Below the pieces are notes generated by a model. It was not told the origin of the DNA, made no database searches, and was given only the letters and a program-made list of their open reading frames with translations. Of a DNA stretch of 64,000 nucleotides, positions 21,452 through 33,496 are shown piece after piece (within the stretch, counting starts at the first letter, position 1; each line of letters starts with the position of its first letter). This DNA is from Neofusicoccum parvum (Eukaryota; Ascomycota; Dothideomycetes; Botryosphaeriales; Botryosphaeriaceae). Position numbers and translations under genes: made by a program. The stretch is from positions 2,790,001 through 2,854,000 of the forward strand of contig CP087208.1 of the NCBI GenBank assembly GCA_020912385.1. The letters run 5' to 3'.

Positions 21452-23191
21452 ATGGCTGCCAGACACTCGACCGACGAGAAGATGGCACAGATGGAGCGCA
21501 TCGAGCATGTCGAGACGACGGACGCGGATCTTGTGAAGCCGAAGATGGAGCTCGTCGATGAGTTTGGTGCGCACGCAAAGACGGATCCAAAGGAGATTGC
21601 GCTCGTCAAGAAGCTCGATTGGTACATGCTGGTGAGTTGTTGAGATTCGTGTTTTCTTCTCCTTCGGACGTCTGCTGACCGCCATTCCAGCCAATTTTGT
21701 GGCTCATGTACTTCATGAATTTCCTCGACAGGAATGCCATGATCAACGGAAAGCTGAACGGTCTATCTAAGGACCTGGGTCTGCATGGAACACAATACAA
21801 TACTTGCGTTTCGATTTTGTTCGTTGGGTAAGAAACACCAAGCCAGCTCCATGATTCAGAAACTTACTGGGAGCTTCATAGTTACCTGGCCGGCCAAATT
21901 CCCTCAAACATGATATTGAACCGAGTCAGACCATCTTTGTTCATGGCTGGTAAGTATGCCACGTCCTTCTACATTGACATCTTTCTGATTGCCGGTGCAG
22001 GCTTTTCGATGGCGTGGTCTATTATCAGCTTGCTCACGTACCTCACCCATGACTACAAGACGATGTTGGTCTGCCGCTTCTTCCTGGGAATCACAGAAGC
22101 TCCGGTGAGTCCTTAATTACGCACCTCAACGGCCCCTCTGCGAATGCTGATCTTGCCCATCAGTTCTACCCTGGCGCTCTCTACATGCTCAGCATGTTCT
22201 ACACACGCAAGGAAATGGCGACGCGCATGTCCATCTTTTACACCGGAAATATGCTGGCTAGCGCCTTCTCCGGACTGATCGCTGCTGGTATTTTCGCCGG
22301 CATGGACGGCAAGAACGGGCTCGCGGGGTGGCAATGGTACGTCCCTATCTTACCTCCACGCCGACATGCCCAGCACTAACGCATCCCAGGCTCTTCATCA
22401 TCCAAGGCGCAATATCCATCGGCGTGTCCATCCTCGCCTTCTTCTTCCTCCCCGACTCCCCCCTCAAGACGCGCTGGCTGGACCCCACCGAGCGCCAGCT
22501 CGCCCACAACCGCATCGCCATCGACACCACCGACCGACAAGAATCCGGCACGTCGGTCTGGAAGGGCCTGCGCGAAGCCGCCACCGACTGGCGCACGTGG
22601 GTGTTCTGCCTGATGGACAACCTGCACCTGTCGGCCAACGGGTTCAAGAACTTCCTGCCGACGGTGGTCAAGACGCTCGGCTTCGACACGACCATCACGC
22701 TCGTGCTCACGTGCCCGCCCTACATCGTGGCCGGCATCATCTCGATCATGGTGTCGTACAGCTCCGGCCGCTTCAACGAGCGCACGTGGCACACGACCGT
22801 GTCCAAGACGGTGGCCATCGCCGGCTTCGCCATGTCGGTGGCCAGCCTGAACATCGCCGTGCGCTACGTCGGCATCATGCTGTTCGTCGGCGCCACCTAC
22901 GGCGTCAACAACATCATCCTGTCGTGGACGGCGAGCGTGCTGGGCCAGACCGACGAGAAGAAGGCGGTCGCGATTGCCATGTGCAACACCTTCGGCAACC
23001 TGGCGTCGGTGTACACGCCGTATCTGTGGCCGGATTCGGATGCGCCGCGGTTTTTGGCGGCGATGCTGGCCAGTATCGGGTTCTCGTTGGGCGTGATTGT
23101 CTGTGCGTGGGTGATGAGGATTACGCTGCAGAGGCAGAATAAGAAGATGAGGGAGCGGGATCCGACGGTGACGAACTTCTATGTGTACTGA
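21452..23191 (+). CDS. MFS transporter, anion:cation symporter (allantoate/nicotinate permease-like)
   Basis: Six exons: 21452-21631, 21691-21827, 21882-21949, 22001-22104, 22164-22336 and 22390-23191, joined in frame to 487 aa. The introns are 51-59 nt and GT-AG. Features of the fungal ACS (Dal5/Tna1) family: cytosolic acidic N-terminus, MYFMNFLDRNAMINGKLNGL at helix 1, FFLGITEAPFYPGAL after helix 4, GWQWLFIIQGAISIG at helix 6, a basic central loop, and GATYGVNNIILSW and MCNTFGNLASVYTPYLWP in the second half. About 12 membrane helices are expected in the plasma membrane. The family imports organic anions such as allantoate, nicotinate or pantothenate; the substrate here is open. It heads the five-gene block that shares the CGGAAAA motif. 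Confidence 0.9.
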
Positions 23192-23608
23192 GGTGTGGGA
23201 GACGGGACTGATGGGGAGTCTGGCTTTTGCATGGCTGGTTACTTTGCGGAGAAGTGGTAGAGGGTGGAATGACGGTCACTGAGACTTTGATGCATCATGA
23301 ATGTCACGCAGTATTGTTCCAGAACTTCGCACTCTGGGAAGTGAAGCGGCCCTTTGTCCAGCCCTGAAGCAATGCAGCAGCGGCGGAACATCGCAGGACT
23401 CGTACTACCTCGCACAGCGGCAGAGATGGCGTGAGACGGTGAAGCATATTACCCGGTCCATGCATTCGCTAGCTTATACCCGTTTGGGATGGCTGAATCC
23501 TTAGTCACGGGTTGGCGTTATCGCTTGGGACGTCAGACTTCACACCGACACCTCATCTTACTTCCATCGTGGCCTCCATGGCCTCGTTCGCAAGCAGTCT
23601 ACCGCTAT
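23192..23608. other. intergenic between convergent genes
   Basis: 3' flanks of the MFS and aldolase genes; no gene seen. Confidence 0.5.
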
Positions 23609-24709
23609 CTACTTGATCCTCGTTTCGATCTCAGCCATCGCGCCCGTCGCAACGCCCCACTTCTCCCACTCGCCCTCGGCAATCTTCCCACGCAGCGGCA
23701 GTCTGCCGCCCTCCAGATTGCCCATGCCCAACACGCGGTATATCCCCTCGCGGATGCCCAGGATCCCGTTCTTCCCAATGAATTCCTCCGCCGCAGAGAC
23801 TCTGAACTGCAGGTCCTGCACCTCCTTGAGCGTCGCATCCTCGACCGGGCGCTTCGCCGCAAGCTCAAACAAGTGCGCCACCGTCTTCGGGTAGATGGCA
23901 GCGAGGCCGTCGATGACGCCGGCCGCGCCAAACAGCACGATGGGGCCCAGCTGCTGGCCGAAGCCGGAGTAGACGCGGAAGGTCTTCGAGTCGATCTGGG
24001 GGTGCAGCGACATCTGCACATGGTGCGAGACGTTGCCGTGGGACCTGTGCCGCCGCCATCAGCGCCGCGCCGGGGAGAAAGAAAGAACAGAGAAGAGACG
24101 GAGCCCTTACATCTTGCAGCCCACGATATTCGGATGCGCCGCCAGGCGCACGTACGTCTCGGGCGCAACGATCAGGTTGTTCGTCACGCCGGGGTAGTTG
24201 TATCTGCGCCCCACAAATCAGCCGCCCGCCCATGCACCCACGCCGGCCTCTCCCCCCACTCACATCAGGATCGGGATGGGGCTCCGGTCCGCGACCGCGG
24301 TGTACCACTCGACCAGGTTGTCCTGGCTGGCGGCGGCGCCGAAGTAGCCCGGCGCGAGCACCAGCCCCCACTGCGAGCCGGCCTTGGCGCTGTCGTCCAG
24401 CCACTCCAGCACCTCGTCGACGCTGTTCGTCAGCACGCCCGCCATGATGGGGTAGTCCGGGAAGCCGGCCGCGGTCAGCCCGTCGCGCACCCCGCGCAGG
24501 AAGTCGTGGCGCTCCGTGCGCGACAGGTGGATGGCCTCGCCGGTGCTGCCCAGCAGGACGAGCCCGCGGATGCCGGACCGCGCGAGGTGCACCGAGTGCG
24601 CCACCTGCGTCTCCACGTCGACGGCGGGCTGCAGCGTGGCGCCGCTGGCCGGCTTGAAGAAGGTGGGGACGGGCACGAAGACGCCGTCGGGAGGGACGCG
24701 GGGAGCCAT
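23609..24709 (-). CDS. DHDPS/N-acetylneuraminate-lyase family class I aldolase
   Basis: Three exons, 24709-24264, 24203-24111 and 24044-23609, give 324 aa, the usual family length. The introns have GTGAGT and GTAAGG donors and CTGAT branch sites. The TIM-barrel signature is clear: LVLLGSTGEAIHLS near the N-terminus, YNYPG with the proton-relay Tyr150, and NIVGCKM with Lys179 in the place of the Schiff-base lysine. Such enzymes split or make 2-oxo acids with pyruvate as one partner. Fungal members include 2-keto-3-deoxy-L-galactonate aldolase (GaaC/Lga1) and 4-hydroxy-2-oxoglutarate-type aldolases, and the sequence alone does not decide. It diverges from the aldo-keto reductase over 399 bp holding two CGGAAAA sites. 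Confidence 0.88.
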
Positions 24710-24910
24710 GATTGCGGGAAGAGCTTGGAGTTGGGGGGAAGAGTTGGAGGGACGCGGGATGGCGAGTGCCCAGGACCGCCGGGGCTTTTAAAGAGGCTAA
24801 TTATGGCATCGCGTGGGGGGCTCTCGAGACCGCCGTCCACTTTTCTTCGCGTCAACAACGACGCGAAGCGCGGGGAGAATTGGGCCATCAGCTGCGGGCG
24901 CTGGTGCTGT

Positions 24911-24954
24911 CGGAAAACTGCCCCGCACCCCGTCCGCTCCGACGTCGGAAAAGC
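24911..24954 (+). promoter_or_regulatory. CGGAAAA pair in the aldolase/AKR bidirectional promoter
   Basis: TCGGAAAAC at 24910-24918 and TCGGAAAAGC at 24945-24954, between the divergent start codons at 24709 and 25109. Confidence 0.5.
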
Positions 24955-25108
24955 GGGGTAGAGCGCGTCGTCACTGGCGCTGCGCGTTGCAACATTGCCC
25001 CGAATGCTTCAGACGCCGCGCTTCAATTGGCGTTTAAAGCAGCTATTCTCGCCCGGCCTGCTGCGTTCTGCCCGAATCTTGCGATCTGCACACTCCCCAC
25101 CCCCAAAC

Positions 25109-26156
25109 ATGTCCTCCAACCGCTCCCTCAAGCTCAACTCGGGCTACTCCATCCCCGTTGTGGGCCTGGGCACCTGGCAGTCAGGCCCCAACGAGGTCTC
25201 CAACGCAGTCGCCGCGGCGCTCAAGCTGGGCTACCGGCACATCGACGCGGCGGCCGTCTACGACAACGAGGGCGAGGTGGGCGAGGGCATCCGGCAGTCC
25301 GGCGTCGACCGCAAGGACATCTTCATCACCAGCAAGCTGTGGAACACGCACCACAAGCCCGAGGACGTCGAGGAGGCGCTGGACGCCACGCTCAAGGACC
25401 TCGGCACCGAGTACCTCGACCTCTACCTCGTACGCCGCGCCGCCCTCCCACCCCCTACCCGGCCGCTGACAACAACCGCAGATCCACTGGCCCGTCGCCT
25501 TCACCAAGGCCGACAGCATCAAGCAGCACTTCCCCATCAACCCCGCCACCGAAGCCGTGCACGTCATCGACGTCCCCACCGCCGACACCTGGCGCGCGCT
25601 CGAAGCGCTCGTCGCCAAGGGCAAGATTCGCAGCATCGGCGTCAGCAACTTCACGCGGGCGGCGATCGAGGAGCTGCTCAAGACGGCCAAGATCCCGCCC
25701 GCCGTCAACCAGATCGAGGCGCACCCGTACCTGCAGCAGCCCGAGCTGCTGGCGTGGCAGCAGGCGCAGGGCATCGTCACCGCCGCCTACTCGCCGCTCG
25801 GCAACAACATCTACAACCTGCCGCGCGCCGTCGACGACCCCGTCGTCATCGAGATCGCAAAGGGGCTCGGCAGGGAGCCGGCGCAGGTGCTGGTGCAGTG
25901 GGCGGTCCAGCGCGGCACCGTCGTGCTGCCGAAGAGCGTCACGCCCAAGCGGATCGAGGCCAACTTTCAGGATTTCGAGCTGCCGAAGGAGGCGTTTGAT
26001 AAGATCACGGCGCTGGATCGGAAGCATAGGTATAACTTCCCGATCAGGTTGGGGGTGAACATCTTTGGGGAGCATGACGAGGCGACGTTGAAGAAGGGAG
26101 TGGCGGATTGGGTGGCTGCGCAGAGGAAGTTGAAGGAGCAGGCAGCGGCGGCGTGA
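25109..26156 (+). CDS. aldo-keto reductase (glycerol dehydrogenase/xylose reductase-like)
   Basis: Two exons, 25109-25429 and 25482-26156, give 331 aa. The 52-nt intron has a GTACGC donor and a CTGAC branch site. The catalytic tetrad is complete: Asp46 and Tyr51 in [10 protein letters not shown], Lys76 in ITSKLW and His109 in IHWP. The C-terminal [15 protein letters not shown] is the usual 2'-phosphate-binding segment, so NADPH is the expected cofactor. The enzyme reduces aldehydes or ketones in the cytosol. In this setting it could reduce the aldehyde released by the NRPS-like reductase; closest in look to fungal L-glyceraldehyde/glycerol reductases (GaaD/Gcy1 type). Confidence 0.9.
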
Positions 26157-26592
26157 GGGGGGGCTGTAAATGGGTATTTGCGTGGAATAGATGGGATAGA
26201 GAATTGAAATTTAATGCTACACCGTTTTTAATTGAATTACAAGAGCCATGGTCTTAGGTGGGTCAACCACTCGGTGTCAACTTCCTCCATGTGAGCAAAT
26301 ACGCGGAGATCCATGGACTTTCCTGGATTTACCTGGGTAATGCGATGGATGAGATTTATTTTTGCGCTCACAATGCCTCTTTCTACAGAGGTGATGATAG
26401 ACTTAGCATCACTGCACAAGCTCAGCCCAAGCTGGACTGCCGCGCACAAGTCCAAGAGCACCAAGCTCCCTCGTTTCCTGACTCCAAGCTTCCAGCCACT
26501 CCGGCAAACCCCGGACCACCGTGCACGCTCGCTCCCATCTCCCACGGCTCGCACGCGAGTTCGGGCTATCCGTACCGAGCAGGATCCTGGGC

Positions 26593-26699
26593 CGGAAAAA
26601 GTGTGCGGGGTAGGACCGGGGTAGCTCGCGCTGACTAACCTCGGAAAAGAGCTACTAAAGACCCATCCTTTCCCGGCCGCCCTGCTGCGTCCTTTTCCG
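26593..26699 (+). promoter_or_regulatory. CGGAAAA sites upstream of the cluster regulator
   Basis: CGGAAAA at 26593-26599 and 26642-26648, and its complement TTTTCCG at 26693-26699. They lie 90-200 bp before the ATG at 26789, compatible with self-regulation by the encoded factor. Confidence 0.5.
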
Positions 26700-26788
26700 G
26701 GCTTCTTGCGTCTTGCTGCGACAGTCGACCCACTGTAGCACCCTGACTGCTGACCGTTGCAGCGCCGAGGAGCTGTCCCACAGCGCAG

Positions 26789-29433
26789 ATGGGCGATCAG
26801 CATTCCCCGGCTGGGATCGGCATCCAGGCCGACGACCGCAGATCCGACACCCGGCCCACCCTGTCGTCGTCCGCCGAGCCGCAGCAGCAGCACCAGCACC
26901 ACAGCCGGGCAGACAGCGGCGAGCCCGCGGGCAGGCCGGCCAAGCGCCGCAAGGAGAGCCACGTCCGCAGCCGAGTCAGCCGGGCCTGCGACCGGTGCAA
27001 GTCGTGAGTAACCACCCGCGTCCCCTGCCTTCCCGCGCCGCACACACACACTCGTCTGACGCAAACCGCCAATCCTGCCGGGCGGCGCCCCCGTAGACGC
27101 AAGACGCGATGCTCGGGCAAGTACCCGTGCACCCTCTGCTCGCAGCTGGGCCTGGAGTGCCAGTACGAGGCGGCCTACACGCGCGGCCGGCTGCCGTCCA
27201 TCGAGGTCGAGACGGACGACCGCGTGCTCCAGATGGCCGCGACGCGGCGCCACAGCACGCCGGCAACGACGACGACGACGACGGCCGCTGCGAGGAATCC
27301 CGGCGGCGGCGGTGTTGAGGACGCAGGTGCCCTGCCCATCCCCAGCCCCATCAGCATCGAGCACCACCAGCTGCCCGACGTGCCGGCCGCGCAGGCGCCG
27401 CTGCGCCTCTCGCACGGCGCCAACTCGACGGCCCAGTCGTCGCGCAACTCGCCCGAGCCGTCGCAGAACGACCAGCAGGGCCACTACGTGGGGCCGGCGT
27501 CCGGCGCGTCGTTCCTGCTGCGCATCCAGCGGAAGCTGGTGCACCAGCAGTCGCTGTCGTCCGAGTCGTCCATCTTCACGTTCGGCGACCTGCCGCTGCC
27601 GGACTTCGACCCGTCGTTTTTCATCCTGCCGCCGCAGGCCGATGCCGAGGCGTTGCTGGCGAGGTATTTTGACTTTGCGTCCGCGACCCATCGCTTCTTG
27701 CATCGGCCGACGGTGGAGGGCTGGCTGCGGGAGCTGTACGAGACTAATGGGTCAATGCGGCAGAAGGCGACGGCGAGGAGCCGGATGGCCCTGCTGTTCA
27801 TGGTGTTTGCGCAGGCGGGGAACTATCACAAACCGGGGATGACCAGCCGGGAACATTCGAGGTGGGTGTCTCGTCTCTCCACATGTCGTGATGCATGTTC
27901 TGATGCTAGAGACAGTGCGAGATTCTTTTCGGCGGCGGAGCACCAGCTGTCGGCGGAGAAGGGGGAGATCCGTCTCACGAGTGTGCAGGCGCGGCTGGCT
28001 CAGTGCTTCTGGCTGTTGGGTCAGTCGCGCATCAACCATTGCTGGAGTCTGTTCGGGACCACTGCGCATCTCGTTCTTGCTCTTGGTATGCACAGAAAGA
28101 GGCGGATAGATTCCAGTCACAGCGTTGACTACATTGATCTTGAATGTAGGAAGCGGACGTTCTGGTGTGCTTACAACCTCGACACATATCTGAGTGCTGC
28201 GCTGGGGAGACCGCGGACTTTTCATGACGAGGATCTTGACCAGGTATTTATATGCCAGTTCCTACTGACTAATAGTACATGCAGCTAAATCATGCACTTT
28301 AGGAAATTCCGACGTGTGTGAATGACTCGGACCTGCATTGCCGACAGATGCATCCGTCGTCTATCAAGTCACAGTCCTTAATGTCGGCATGTATTGCACA
28401 CTTGAAGTATGTTTTGCTCTCCATGGGTCAAATTTCTTGCTGACGACAGCCAGACTGTCAAAAATACTGGCCAACATACTTCGAGATCTATACGGCATCA
28501 AGCCTCCTTCCTCTGATGATCGCTATAGACTCGCTGCCAAATACAACGAGGAACTCAACGATTGGCGAGCGGCTCTCGCTTACCACCTGGACACGGATGG
28601 TGTTGATCCGTCTCTCTTTCTCCCAATTTTTCTGCGGCAGAGGAATGTTTTGAATCTTGCATTCTGGCATGCTCAAATACTCGTTCACCGTCCCTTCCTT
28701 CTCTCCAACTTTGCCGGCTTGACCAACTACAGCATCAACCGTAGCCGGCTTTCTGGGAATAACAAGCTAGCATACCACGTTCAGCGCTGCCTCGATGCAG
28801 CAACCAACATTGTCCGCGTGGTTGACGAGCTCACCAACTCCGGTCAGATATTCAGCACCTACTGGGTGAGCCATCCCTTTCCCTCATAGAGGAATTTCTG
28901 CTGAGTGTCATTAGTTTACTCACTACTTCGCATTCTGCGCTGTGGTTGTCCTGTACGTCTATGTAATTCAACAACGCCACTCCCCTCCGGAAGCCTACCT
29001 CCATCACTTCCGCGCCGCCGTCAAATGCCAGGACCAGATCTCCGACATCGCAACAAAGGGCTCCCTGGCCGAGCGGTACGGCGTTGTGCTGCAAGAATTG
29101 CGCTTAGAGCTGCTGAGGCACAATGAATACCTGGCAGGACAGGGGCACGCTGCTCTATCCTTGCTCACGAGTGATCTTGTGTTCCCGGTGGCCGGTTCGC
29201 AAGATCATCATGCTCCACTAAGCGCAGGTATCCCCGGGTCAGATCATCTCGGCCAGATGGGCCATGATGCATTTGCAGAGGCCAGCCCGAGCAGCTCGAT
29301 TGCACAGCTTACCGGATGGGGGCAGTTCGACTCTTTGGTTACCGGCGGAATTGGGAGCCTCGAGACTCTCCTTGCCGATAGCGCTGCAGGTTGGGACCTT
29401 GACTTGGGTGGAAACTTGGGCACTATGGCGTAA
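26789..29433 (+). CDS. Zn2Cys6 transcription activator with fungal middle homology domain
   Basis: Six exons: 26789-27003, 27097-27861, 27910-28243, 28303-28406, 28454-28865 and 28915-29433, in frame to 782 aa. The zinc cluster (residues about 67-95) is split by intron 1: CDRCKS joined to RKTRCSGKYPCTLCSQLGLEC. A Pro/Ser/Gln linker with a Thr run from ACG repeats follows. The middle homology domain begins near LLARYFDFASATHRFLHRPTVEGWL and includes ALGMHRKR and ECRKRTFWCAYNLDTYLSAALGRPRTFHDEDLDQ. These are nuclear activators of nearby pathway genes. Its location between the AKR and NRPS-like genes makes it the likely cluster regulator. Intron 3 (27862-27909) is 48 nt without a stop, so unspliced mRNA would stay in frame. 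Confidence 0.88.
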
Positions 29434-29676
29434 TCCTCTGGTTTGCGGCACGGTTTTGCTTTGATTTTGATAGCGCTGGGTGTTCTAAGGATGTTTGTGT
29501 AGATACCACTCGGTTTCGAGACTGCCCTTTTCGGGGCTCGAGTATCGTATGTCAACAACAACGATGGTTCCGACCACTTCAGATAGCAAATTCACGCCAG
29601 TGATCAACATTCATGCGATGTTGCTCCCCGAAAACAGCTATGGCGGATATTCTCCGCCAGAGCGGGCGTTTACCCT

Positions 29677-29715
29677 TTTTCCGGGCGTTTTCCGCCACAT
29701 CCGACTGTCGGAAAA
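29677..29715 (+). promoter_or_regulatory. CGGAAAA triplet upstream of the NRPS-like gene
   Basis: TTTTCCG at 29677-29683 and 29688-29694, then CGGAAAA at 29709-29715, about 205-240 bp before the ATG. Confidence 0.5.
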
Positions 29716-29918
29716 GCCATCCGATTCCGCACGTTTCCCCGCGTCTTCTTTACAACTCCCAGGCCTGACAACCTTCTTCAATGCCAAGTATCGCGGTTGC
29801 CTGGATTCGCAGACGTAGACCTTTTGTGCAGTGCTCTTATACTCTCTCTTGATACCACTGCATTCAGGCCATACGCACCACCATTCCCTTGACAACCCCA
29901 CGACCAACTTGATCAAAC

Positions 29919-32900
29919 ATGTTGGTCTCCGCTACTTCCACACCGTCCGGCCTGGATGCGCCAAACGCATCCAAGGTGTCGCAGCCAGAGCAAATCAACA
30001 GCATAAACGACCTCCTCATCCACAAAGCAGAGACAATACCAAAGACGCCCTTAATTGCCTACCCCGCATCCGATCATGGCAGCGGTGATCTAGTGGACTA
30101 CACGGCGAAGGACCTGGACAACTTTGTGGACGAGGCCGCCAAGGAGTACACTCGTCTGGGGCTCCTACCAAAGGTCAGCATACACGAAACCCCAAAGCAG
30201 CACACACTAACAGCGCTCAGGAACGCCGCAGCAACAAAAGCGAAGTCGTCGCCCTCCTCGGCCCCTCCAACCTCGACTACGTCATCACCCTCCTCGCGCT
30301 CTCGCGCATGGGCTTCGCCGTGCTCTTCCTGTCGACCCGCCTCCCGACCGAAGCCTACGTCTCTCTGCTGCAGAAGACGTCCTGCAGCGCCATCGTCGCG
30401 GCGCCGCGCTTCGCCAGCACGGTCGCGGCGATCCAAGCCACCGACTTCCTGATCACGTCGTTCCCGCAGGTGGGGCAGGAGGCGTACGGGCGGCGGGCGT
30501 CGGGGCCGCGGTTCGCGCGGCAGACCACGCTGGTGGACGAGGAGCGGTGCGTGGCGTTCATCGTGCACTCGTCGGGCAGCACGGGGCTGCCGAAGCCCAT
30601 CTTCCAGACGCACCGGGCGTGCCTGTCCAACTACGCGCTGGGCTCGGGCATGCGCGCGTTCGTGACGCTGCCGCTGTTCCACAACCACGGCCTCGCCACC
30701 ACCTTCCGCGGCGTCGTGTCGGGCATGCGCACCGTGCTGTACAACGCAAACCTGCCGCTGACGAATGCGAACTTGGTGGAGGCGCTGCGCGCCGCGGAGC
30801 CCGAGAGCTTCCACTGCGTGCCGTACGCGCTGAAGGTGCTGGCGGAGACGGAGGAGGGGGTTGAGGCGCTGCGGAGGTGCAGGCTTGTGCTGTTCGGCGG
30901 GAGCAGCTGTCCGGATGATCTGGGCGATCTGCTGGTCGGGAGGGGCGTGTATCTGGTCGGGCACTACGGCGCGTGAGTGATGATCCCCGGACAGTCTCGT
31001 TCAGGGGGTTTGGACACTGATCTTGAATGTGTAGCACCGAGATGGGCCAGCTGATGACCTCGTTCCGCGACCCCGAGGACAAGGCCTGGAACTACGTCAG
31101 GCCGCTGCCCAAGGTCAAGCCGTTCCTGCGCTTCGTCGAGAGCGCCCCGGGCATCTTCGAGTGCGTCGTGCTGGACGGCCTGCCCAGCAAGGTCATCTCG
31201 AACAGCGACGACCCGCCCAACTCGTTCCACACCAGAGACACGTTTGTCAAGCACCCCAGCATCCCGGACGCGTGGAAGTACCTGGGCCGTCTGGACGACC
31301 GCGTCACGCTGGTCAACGGCGAGAAGGTGCTGCCCATCCCGTATGAGCACCAGGTGCGCCAGAGCGAGCTGGTGCAGGATTGCCTCGTGTTTGGCGTTGA
31401 TCGCGCGTTTCCGGGGCTGCTGATTGTGCCGAGCGAGAAGGCGGAGGGACTGGGGAAGGAGGAGTTGGTGGAGAAGCTGATGCCGGCAATCAAGACGGCG
31501 AATTCGAGGGCGGAGAAATTTGGCCAGATTTCGCGCGAGATGATTGAGGTGTTGGACGTCGGGACAGACTACCCGCGGACGGACAAAGGGACGATGATTC
31601 GTGCGGCGTGCTACATGAAGTTCGCGGATATCATCGATGCCGTGTACGTGCGCTTCGAGTCTGGCGACGGCAAGCAGAAGAGGAAGCTGGATCTCGAGGG
31701 GCTGCAGTCGTATCTCACAGACCTCTTCACCAACCGCGTCGGCGTCGAGGGCCTGAGCTTGGAGACGGACTTCTTCGATGCTGGCACAGACAGCTTGCAA
31801 GCCATCGCCGCCCGCGGCCACATGCAGCGTGAGCTCGACCTGAGCGGCGCCGTCCTGGGCCAGAACGTTGTCTTCGAGCACCCATCCATCTCACAGCTCG
31901 CAGCGCACCTCGACGCCCTCGCAAACGGCTCCGCTGTCCAGCAAAAGTCCGAAATCGAGCTCATGCAAGAGCTTGTCGCGCAGTACTCCGACTTCCCGGC
32001 CTTCACGCCCGACACCGCCATCCCGTCCAGCGACACCGTCCTCCTCACCGGCGCCACCGGCTCCCTGGGAGCGCATATCCTCGCCCAGCTCCTCCCCCTC
32101 CCGCACATCACCCGTATCTACTGCCTCGTCCGCGCGCCCGACGCCGCCGCCGCGCACGCCCGCGTCCTCGCCAGCCTCTCCACCCGGCGCCTCTCGCCGC
32201 CACACCTCGCCACCAAGCTCCTCGCCCTGCCCTCAGACCTCAGCGACCCGCACCTCGGCCTCGACGAGCCCACCTACGCCCTCATCCGCTCGACCCTCAC
32301 CTCCGCCATCCACGCCGCCTGGGCCGTCAACTTCAACCTCGGCGTCTCCTCCTTCGCCGCCCACCACATCCGCGGCACGCACCACCTGCTCCGCCTGTGC
32401 GCCGCCGTGCCGTTCGCCCGCCCCGCCCGCTTCGCCTTCGTCTCCTCCATCTCCGCCGGCGCCGGCACGCCCATCCCGGCGTCGGGCGCCGCCGCCGTCG
32501 TGCCCGAGTCCCTCGTCGCCGACCCGGCCCACGCCCAGCCCATGGGCTACGCCCGCAGCAAGTGGGTCGCCGAGCACGTGGTGGCCGCCGCGCGCGCCCG
32601 CGCCGCCGTCGAGGCCCGCGTCCTGCGCACCGGCCAGATCGTCGGCGATACCGCGCACGGCGTGTGGAACGCGACTGAGGCTATCCCGTTGATGATTCGG
32701 GCTGCGGTTGGCGTGGGGGCGCTGCCGGCGTTGGACGAGCGGCCGGCGTGGTTGCCGGTGGATCGCTGCGCGGAGGCGGTGGTGGAGCTGAGTGCGGTGG
32801 GGAAGGCGTGGGTGGAGGGCCCGGTGGGTGGGGATGAGGGGGTGGTGTATCATGTGCAGAATTCGAGGACGTTTGCGTGGACGGAGGACTTGTTGCCGGC

Positions 32901-33174
32901 GCTGAGGGAGGCGGGGTTGCGGTTTGAGGTTGTGGGGCAGAGGGAGTGGGTGAGGCGGTTGAGGGAGGGTGAGCAGGATCCGAGGAAGAATCCGACGGTG
33001 AAGTTGGTGGATTTCTTTGCTGAGAAGTATGATAATGATAGGCCGGGGAGGAAGGGGTTGGTGTTTGCGACGGAGAAGACGGGGGAGAGGAGTGCGGTTA
33101 TCAAGGAGGGTGTGGATGTGATTGAGACGGGAGTGGTGAGGAAGTGTGTCGAGGAGTGGGTTAAGGATTGGTAG
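29919..33174 (+). CDS. NRPS-like carboxylic acid reductase (A-T-R)
   Basis: Three exons, 29919-30173, 30221-30972 and 31035-33174, give 1048 aa, typical of single-module adenylation-thiolation-reductase enzymes. Adenylation domain: residues about 25-500 with core A3 SSGSTGLPKP near residue 200 and HYGATEMG near 335, spanning the second intron. Thiolation domain: phosphopantetheine serine in GTDSLQA near residue 588. Thioester reductase: TGATGSLGAH near 674 for NADPH binding and YARSKWVAEH near 840 with the catalytic Tyr and Lys. There is no condensation domain. The enzyme should activate one carboxylic acid, tether it and release an aldehyde (or alcohol). The acid is unknown; aryl or amino acids are usual in the family. 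Confidence 0.92.
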
Positions 33175-33496
33175 AGGATATGGGTTGGTCGTGGGTACAT
33201 ACATATTGGAGGCTTTCTCACTAGGGCGTTTGGGGAGATAGGCATATCGTACAGAATTCCATTTCATGTCTTCATCGAGGGTGCACTCCAGCTATCTATC
33301 CTCCTTGCCCGAGCTTCTTACTGTGCTGGAATCTTTTAGACTGTCGAATGACAGTATAGAGCAGTACAAAAGCGCAAGCATGTGAAAAAGCAATGCTCTC
33401 GCCATAGCCAAGGCGGCCGATCATCTTCGTCATGAGCCCAAACGCCGAAACCACGCTGAAAACCCTCCATCCAAGCAAACCACATCCACCCCACCT

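Noticed and set aside
22366..23142. 258-codon His/Arg-rich plus-strand frame
   Set aside because: Shadow of the last exon of the MFS gene in another frame.
23609..26156. Naming the aldolase and AKR gaaC and gaaD
   Set aside because: Family membership is clear, but the subfamily cannot be decided without a phylogeny.
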